Origin: Pterois miles
Lineage: Eukaryota; Chordata; Actinopteri; Perciformes; Scorpaenidae
NCBI GenBank assembly: GCA_947000775.1
Contig: CAMQGK010000567.1
Coordinates: forward strand, 248,001-312,000
Length of the DNA stretch: 64,000 nucleotides
Direction: 5' to 3'
The notes under the pieces: model-generated
What the model was told of the DNA's origin: nothing
The model's input: the letters and a program-made list of their open reading frames with translations, nothing else
The model's database searches: none
Made by a program: the position numbers and the translations under genes
Shown: positions 60,301 through 64,000 of the stretch, piece by piece
Position numbering within the stretch: the stretch's first letter is position 1
How the letters are laid out: each line of letters begins with the position of its first letter

Positions 60301-60859
60301 CACAAACAGGTCCATATACATGCAACAATTGGAGAGATGTCAGAGTGATGGGGCTGCTCCTGACAAGCGCCCCGAGCAGTTGGGGGTTTGGTGCCTTGCT
60401 CAGGGGCACCTCGGCAGTGCCCAAGAGGTAAACTGGCACCTCTCCAGCTACCAGTTCACACTCAGTTCTTGGTCCAAGTCGGGACTTGAACCGGTGACCC
60501 TCCGGTTCCCAAGCCAACTCCCTACAGACTGAGCTACTGCCGCCCCCAAAGTCCCCAGGTTGTCAGCTCGTCTACCTCCAGCTGACCGTCCCACCACTCT
60601 TTGCCACATTTTTTAGCTGCACTCCAGACCTGACCCCATCTGTGACTCGGTATTCAGGCTTGACTTGAAAGAACCGCGATAAAGAGGAGGGTCTGACTAC
60701 AGAGCCACCATCAGAAGTGCGACAGGTCTCAGCCAGTGGACGGTGTCTAGTGAGGGCTGAGCACCTCCTTCAGGACCGGTGTGTCTCTGAGGAGTCTGGC
60801 GGGAAGCAAACACTCACCCTGGTTTTCAGCGCGCAGTCGACCTTCAGGAGGGATGACAT
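42947..60859 (-). CDS. psme3: Proteasome activator complex subunit 3 (PA28-gamma / REG-gamma)
   Basis: Ten exons on the minus strand: 60859-60818, 56494-56462, 56290-56228, 55231-55127, 49154-49103, 48763-48648, 46741-46673, 45492-45370, 44814-44728 and 43027-42947. They join to 256 aa; human PSME3 has 254. The protein forms the ring-shaped nuclear 11S cap that opens the 20S proteasome for ATP- and ubiquitin-independent degradation. Recognised parts: N-terminal MSSLLKVD; FFPRKLLELDHFLK and EPILNVTDL of the first helix region; a basic NTKKRKLEDG segment (about 82-91) in the linker, matching the nuclear signal region of PA28-gamma and separating it from PSME1/2; the activation loop GNNFGV at 152-157; and the C-terminal SEALY tail that docks in proteasome pockets. 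All junctions are GT-AG except the exon 3 donor, which is GC (AAG|GCAAGT). Intron 1 (4.3 kb) and the intron after exon 4 (6 kb) are packed with transposons. The neighbouring AOC genes match mammalian synteny. Confidence 0.96.
43349..43866 (+). repeat. Tandem duplication, period about 293 bases, psme3 last intron
   Basis: Two successive copies (about 43349-43570 and 43641-43866) share TTTAGCTATAAGCACAAAAA, AAACTATCGTCCCATCCATC and ATACAATAGTGTCAGACATC with few differences. A shorter internal repeat, ACTACAACTTCTT, occurs several times within each copy. Confidence 0.9.
44083..44188. repeat. Near-perfect hairpin, 48-base arms, 10-base loop
   Basis: The left arm 44083-44130 (ATTCTGGCAACAATTGAATC...) and the right arm 44141-44188 (...GATTCAATTGTTGCCAGAAT) are reverse complements with a few mismatches. 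The outer sequence relates to the MITE-like repeat at 6458-6640, so this is likely a rearranged copy of that element. Confidence 0.88.
44889..45268. mobile_element. hAT-type MITE, psme3 intron 8
   Basis: The left end TAGGGATGCACTGATACC and the right end GGTGCATCTCTA are inverted. They are flanked by ACTGCAGT (44881-44888) and ACTGTAGT (45269-45276), an eight-base duplication with one mismatch. There is no coding content. A related fragment lies at about 48150-48233 (TATCGGTGCATCCCTA). Confidence 0.82.
45279..45354. repeat. (CA)n-(CG CA)n compound microsatellite
   Basis: A CA run passes into GCAC/ACGC units, ending 15 bases from the exon 8 donor of psme3 at 45369. It begins directly after the hAT MITE. 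Confidence 0.95.
45825..45965 (+). repeat. Duplicated segment, copy 2
   Basis: Partner of 41826-41965. It is followed within 50 bases by the minisatellite at 46017. Confidence 0.85.
46017..46255. repeat. 39-base minisatellite, six copies
   Basis: Units of GTGACCACCTTGATCTCTCT+GGTCACAGTGGTCACACCA repeat six times with T/C differences in the GATCTCT/GACCTCC part. Each unit contains GGTCACAGTGGTCAC and GTGACCACC, so it is rich in short inverted repeats. It lies in psme3 intron 7. Frames on both strands are open because 39 is divisible by three; I do not regard them as genes. Confidence 0.95.
49563..50040 (-). repeat. Dispersed repeat B, second long copy (psme3 intron 5)
   Basis: Inverse orientation to 33181-33622, sharing for example CACAAACTTTCTCATTTTAC and the GGCGGTGCTTGGTATTACCT block. 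It differs by small indels. Confidence 0.75.
50222..50674 (-). mobile_element. V-SINE-like element with internal partial duplication
   Basis: The right end (GCTAACCACTGCACCACCGT) is the complement of a tRNA-like head, and the central block is intact. The tail-side segment GGCTGGA(A/G)CCGATCC(T/C)AGCTG occurs twice (near 50271 and 50349), so this copy is about 100 bases longer than its relatives. Confidence 0.82.
52310..53611 (+). mobile_element. hAT (Ac/ZBED1-like) transposon remnant, psme3 intron 5
   Basis: The ends TTAGGGTGGGCACGGTTCGG and CCGTCCCACCCCTA are inverted. ATCACGTA on the left and ATCATGTA on the right approximate an eight-base duplication. Inside, short plus-strand pieces read VWEHYGFDG...IMCKHC (a BED-finger start) and LTTDGWTSRSADN, a motif of Ac-like and ZBED1-type transposases. 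Most of the catalytic domain is deleted and the frames are broken. Confidence 0.8.
53613..55126. other. psme3 intron 4 remainder, nothing recognised
   Basis: This right-hand part of the large intron (49155-55126) holds no repeat whose ends I could pair and no exon-like frame. Confidence 0.4.
56838..57170. repeat. MITE-like repeat in psme3 intron 1
   Basis: ACTACCATACTATTTAGTAT on the left and GGTGGACGTAGTATGTACTA on the right, with repeated (A/G)GTATG motifs, resemble a common fish MITE whose ends read ACTA(C/T)...GTAGTATG. No second copy is in the window. Confidence 0.4.
57380..58634 (-). mobile_element. Tc1-type transposon, decayed, cut by a SINE
   Basis: The left terminus CAGTTGTGCTCAAAAGTTTA is a Tc1 inverted repeat. 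The minus strand carries two transposase pieces: 58502-58167, starting MGKAKELSKDLREKVIELYK with a paired-like helix-turn-helix (KKISKDLRMPISSVQTLIKK), and 57970-57581, with FQHDKDPKHTAK (second Asp) and WPSQSPDLNIIEPLWGDLKR (Glu). The middle holding the first Asp is disrupted by frameshifts. The right terminus is interrupted by the SINE inserted at about 58635, so the SINE is younger. Confidence 0.9.
58635..58926 (-). mobile_element. tRNA-derived SINE with LINE-like tail, copy 3
   Basis: Same family as 21460-21765, with an (AAG)n-TATTCCTTTATTAG tail at the left and the complement of the tRNA-like head at the right. ACCTTTAGC-like repeats follow it (58924-58970). It interrupts the Tc1 element. 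Confidence 0.87.
58971..60214. other. psme3 intron 1, nothing recognised
   Basis: T-rich sequence with chance frames only. Confidence 0.4.
60215..60547 (-). mobile_element. tRNA-derived SINE, copy 4 (divergent)
   Basis: Same organisation as the other three copies but more diverged (tail TTAGTCCCGCTAGGGGAAAT; B-box complement GGACTTGAACCGGTGACC). It lies 271 bases from psme3 exon 1, inside intron 1. Confidence 0.83.
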
Positions 60860-61130
60860 GGTGCGGAATAATCGTCAAAAACCGGTCCGGAGATCAGCGT
60901 TTCTGTTGTTCAAGTGACACGGCACGCACTGGGCCGCCACTACTACACAAGCCGGTGACGTAATCAGGAAGCGACGCGCACATTCCGGTGCGTTTGGTTT
61001 GTTTCTCAGCCTGAGACTTTCCAGTCGGTAGCGGTCAGACTGTGGCACCATAGACATGTGGAACCGCCCTTCCAGACGACGCTGTGTACCAAAACCAGGA
61101 AACCCTTCATGTCGCTCGTGTGACATTATC
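60860..61130 (-). promoter_or_regulatory. psme3: CpG-rich psme3 promoter region
   Basis: Upstream of the psme3 ATG the sequence is unusually CpG-dense for this window (ACCGGTCCGGAG, GGCACGCACTGGGCCGCC, GCGACGCGCACATTCCGG). At 60956-60963 TGACGTAA (TTACGTCA on the gene strand) is a CREB/ATF-type site. AGGAAG at 60966-60971 and CATTCCGG near 60982 are ETS-like cores. No TATA box was seen. This looks like a housekeeping CpG-island promoter; the site calls are motif matches only. Confidence 0.6.
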
Positions 61131-61349
61131 TATTTATCCTTTTTAATGGGACATTTCATCAACGTTTTACATTAAATGAAAGAGGCAGTTAAACACCGAG
61201 CAATAACGCAAACTGTTTAAATAAATTACATGAATAATTTATACAAAGTTACCTTTAATAATGTTGAAAAAATATATTGCTAACAATATCTATAGAAATA
61301 TTTGGAAAACAAAGTTAAGGGGTCCACTATGTTATTTATATGTATGCAA

Positions 61350-61535
61350 AAGTTAATTTATTTCAGTAACTCAACTGAAAAGGTGAAACTAATATAATAT
61401 ATAGACTCATAACATGCAAAATGAGATATTTCAAGCCTTTATATGTTAGAATTTTGACTATGAGTTGTAGCTTATGAAAATCCCAATTTAAAATCTCAGA
61501 AAATAAGAATATTATGAAAAGATTCAATATTGTAG
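61350..61535. repeat. Outer inverted-repeat arm of a DNA element (left)
   Basis: CTTATGAAAATCCCAATTTA and AAATCTCAGAAAATAAGAAT pair with the inverse arm at 63924-64000 (TTCTGAGATTTTGAATTTGG...). Between the arms lie the 950-base repeat and a LINE. The outer left end is not sharply defined. Confidence 0.65.
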
Positions 61536-61536
61536 G

Positions 61537-63923
61537 TGTAGCGGATGATGACTGAAAGATGAAGAATATGAAATGTGATAATAAAAATATTGATGAATCC
61601 ACAGAACACAACTTTTACATCCTTCCAGAAACTGTTTGTTTGACCTCTCAGGGCGCTAAGTGGTGAGACTCTTCATTTACAACCAGCCTGGTGAATCTCA
61701 CTAGATAACAACCCAGTATGGTCCTGACCAGATGACTTACAGGTCAACAGGTCAAATACTTGGTCTTTCTCTGGCAGAGAAGTGGTGAAACACAGACACA
61801 TTATGGAGGCAGAACAATCTAATTCTGACATTACGGTGTACATGAATTGATGTGTTGTGCGTTACTAACATCTGCTCTAGTGACAGGAAGTTATTGACAT
61901 AAATTCAGTCAAAGCAAGTTAAAATAGTTGCTTGTTGTTGATCAAAATGTTCTCTCTTATGCTAATCAGGTCATTATATCTGGCTGCATCAATACTTTAC
62001 ATGTGTATCTTATTCACAAATTATAGGGGATCTTAAACATAAAGTTGGGTGCACACTAGTTGCTAGTTAAGATAAGATAAGATAAGATAAGATTAACCTT
62101 TATTAATCCCCGGAGGGAAATTCGGGTGTCATAGCAGCAACAACAGTACAGATGAAACAACAGTACAGATGAATTACAATATAAGTAAAAGAGAAGGTGC
62201 AATGAAGGAAATGGCAATAAAATAAGTGGGTGGGTGGGTATTGTATATGCATAGCATATATATGTAATTATATAATTATATGTATATACATTTTGAGCCA
62301 GGAATAAAATACGGAGCAGATGATCAGAAAGTCACATGGGGGTCAGACCTTGGTTATGGAGCCTGATGGCCACCAAAAGAAAGGACTGACCCAGACGGTT
62401 TGTAGTGTGCTGAGGGGGGATCAGTCTCTGGCTGAATGTACTCCTCATCTGGACCAGTTGGTCATAGAGGGGGTGGGAGGGGTTCTTCAGAATAGACTCC
62501 AGCTTCCTCCTGGTCCTCCCCTCTGCCACCACCTCCAGACTGTCCAGCTCACATCCAACCACAGACCCAGCCCTCCTCACCAGTTTGTTGAGTTTGATGG
62601 CATCCCCCGGCTTCTCCGGGTGCGTGTAGGCTCTGTGGAGCATGTAGATGATGGCGTCGTCCACGCCAATGTTTGCCTGGTACGCAAACTGAAGGGGGTC
62701 CAGGGAGTCGCTCACCAGCGGCCTGAGGTGCTGCAGGACCAGTCTCTCCAGGATCTTCATGACGTGTGACGTCAGAACGACTGGCCTGTAGTCATTGGGG
62801 GTGCTAGGGAGTCCTTTCTTGGGCACTGGGACGATGCAGGAGGTCTTCCAGAGTTGTGGTACCTTCTTCAGCCTGAGAGAGAGGTTGAAGAGGTGCTGGA
62901 ACACTCATGCCAGCTGCCCGGCACACGCCTTGAGCACCCTGGGGTTGATGTTATCAGGCCCCCTGGCCTTGTTGGTGTTGACCCTGGAGAGCTGCTTCAT
63001 CACTTGGCTGGATGTGATGGTCAGGGATGGTGCTGGTGTTGATGTGCTGAGAGGGAAGGGGCAGGGAGATGAGGGGTGGGAGAGGTGAGGGCAGGAGAGT
63101 GGGAGAAGTGGGGAGATGAGGGTGGGAGGGGTGCTGGGGTGCTGGGGTTGAAGGGAGAGGAGGGGGCAGGGGGACAAGAGGGGGAGGGGGCACCAGTGTT
63201 GGTGGGTGGAGGCTCAGGATGTCCTGCTGGACTGTTGGGGGCCGGATGGTCAAACCTGTTGAAGAACAGGTTTAACTGGTTGGCCTGTTCCAGCGTCCCC
63301 TCCACTGCAGGGCCTGGCTGTTTGTAGCCCGTTATCCTCCTGAAGCCTCCCCACACCTCCCTGGAGCTGCTGGCTTGTAGTTTCCCGTCCAGCTTGTCTT
63401 TGTAGGCGTCCTTAGCCAGCTGAAGCTCCTTCTTCAGCTCCTTCTGGACAGCCTTGGTCCCCTCTGTGTCCCTGGCCATGAAAGCCCTCTTCTTCCTGTT
63501 CATAATGTTAATGTTATATTTGATATATATTTTAATCTACGGTAGTTGAAGTGTATTACTCCATTTTATGTTGATTGTGAACCAAACATAAATTGATTCA
63601 TATTATTACACATGCTCAGAATTTCCTGATAATCAACTCTGTTTACAAGATTCATCTGTGTGACGTAATTGTTTGATTCATTTTAATTCAGTTGATCAAG
63701 TTTTATTCAATGGTTGATGTCTTGTGTTTGGTTTGTATCTGAAAGAGACAAAGCCCAGATTTCAAATATGGAAGAATGAATCCTGCTGAAACAAGTCAAT
63801 TAGTTTAATCTAACAAAGGAAGTTTTACTAAAGAATCAGAGTAGTTTTTCAGGTGGGAGGAGAATCCTGTTCTCCCACCAACTACACGCCACACCCCTTT
63901 CTCAGCTGATAAGAATCTTCACA
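61537..63923 (+). mobile_element. 950-base dispersed repeat, copy 2, split by a LINE
   Basis: The left part (61537 to about 62046) and right part (about 63507-63923) together match the whole of copy 1 (4606-5555) in inverse orientation. The break falls where copy 1 has AAACATCAAGTTGCGTAGTT (reverse complement of its 5034 region). The termini are again TGTAGCGG and CTTCACA. The interrupting sequence is the LINE at 62068-63506. Confidence 0.82.
62068..63506 (-). mobile_element. Rex1/L2-like LINE, internally deleted
   Basis: On the minus strand the ORF reads, from 63503, KELKKELQLAKDAYKDKL and EVWGGFRRITGYKQPGP, then a proline/serine-rich stretch. A shifted frame follows: MKQLSRVNTNKARGPDNINP, a stop, LWKTSCIVPVPKKG, NDYRPVVLTSHVMKILERLV, DPLQFAYQANIGVDDAIIYM. 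It then jumps directly to the C-terminal RRAGSVVGC...RLHNQG end, so the part with the YADD box is deleted. The 3' end has GATTAATAAAGGTTAATC and a (TTATC)n tail at 62068-62092. It is dead and 5'-truncated. Confidence 0.88.
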
Positions 63924-64000
63924 CTTGATTTTATGTAATTTTCTAATTTTCTGAGATTTTGAATTTGGGGTTTTCATAAACTGTAAGCCATAATCATCAA
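63924..64000. repeat. Outer inverted-repeat arm of a DNA element (right, cut by window end)
   Basis: TTCTGAGATTTTGAATTTGG and GGTTTTCATAAACTGTAAGC are the inverse of the arm at 61350-61535. The element continues beyond the window. Confidence 0.65.

Noticed and set aside
63021..63503. A 160-codon proline-rich ORF as a host gene
   Set aside because: It is continuous in order with LINE reverse transcriptase motifs on the same strand and lies within the inserted LINE.
1..64000. CRISPR arrays, bacterial operons, riboswitches or prophage features
   Set aside because: Gene structure, introns and repeats are those of vertebrate nuclear DNA. Tandem arrays here lack unique spacers.

Overview
The window is vertebrate nuclear DNA, most likely from a teleost fish. 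The evidence is intron-bearing genes with GT-AG borders, abundant (CA)n/(TG)n and (ATT)n microsatellites, and repeats typical of fish: Tc1 and hAT elements, RTE- and Rex1/L2-like LINEs, and two tRNA-derived SINE families. About nine tenths of the window is intron or intergenic repeat. I could not run database searches; family names rest on motifs and termini read directly.

Three protein-coding genes can be assembled exon by exon. (1) 13815-20929, + strand: a five-exon membrane copper amine oxidase of the AOC2/AOC3 (VAP-1) type, 751 aa. (2) 38400-33808, - strand: a second five-exon paralogue, 758 aa, with identical intron phases. (3) 60859-42947, - strand: psme3 (proteasome activator PA28-gamma/REG-gamma), ten exons, 256 aa. 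PSME3 and AOC2/AOC3 are also neighbours in mammals, so this is a conserved block, but here the two oxidases are convergent (tail to tail) instead of head to tail. Between oxidase 2 and psme3 lies an unannotated relic: a decayed copy of the 5' end and upstream region of oxidase 2 (38828-39115).

Layout: 1-13.8 kb is gene-free, with a 1.5 kb Tc1 element, a foldback element enclosing a piece of another repeat, a 950 bp repeat, a hAT remnant and a 24 bp minisatellite. 13.8-20.9 kb is oxidase 1; 20.9-33.8 kb is repeat-rich intergenic DNA (SINEs, LINE ends, an RTE LINE, telomere-like repeats); 33.8-38.4 kb is oxidase 2; 38.4-42.9 kb holds the AOC relic and a Tc1 deletion derivative; 42.9-60.9 kb is psme3, whose introns carry hAT elements, a minisatellite, SINEs and a Tc1 copy; 60.9-64 kb starts with a CpG-rich psme3 promoter and ends in a three-level nest of insertions.

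Functionally the two oxidases should be cell-surface ectoenzymes deaminating primary amines; psme3 encodes a nuclear 11S proteasome cap. I see no sign that they form one pathway. I found no novel defence or biosynthetic system. The most useful observations are the AOC relic, the uneven divergence of the two oxidases, a Gly at a substrate-specificity position in both, a GC-AG intron in psme3, and a MITE abutting a splice acceptor.
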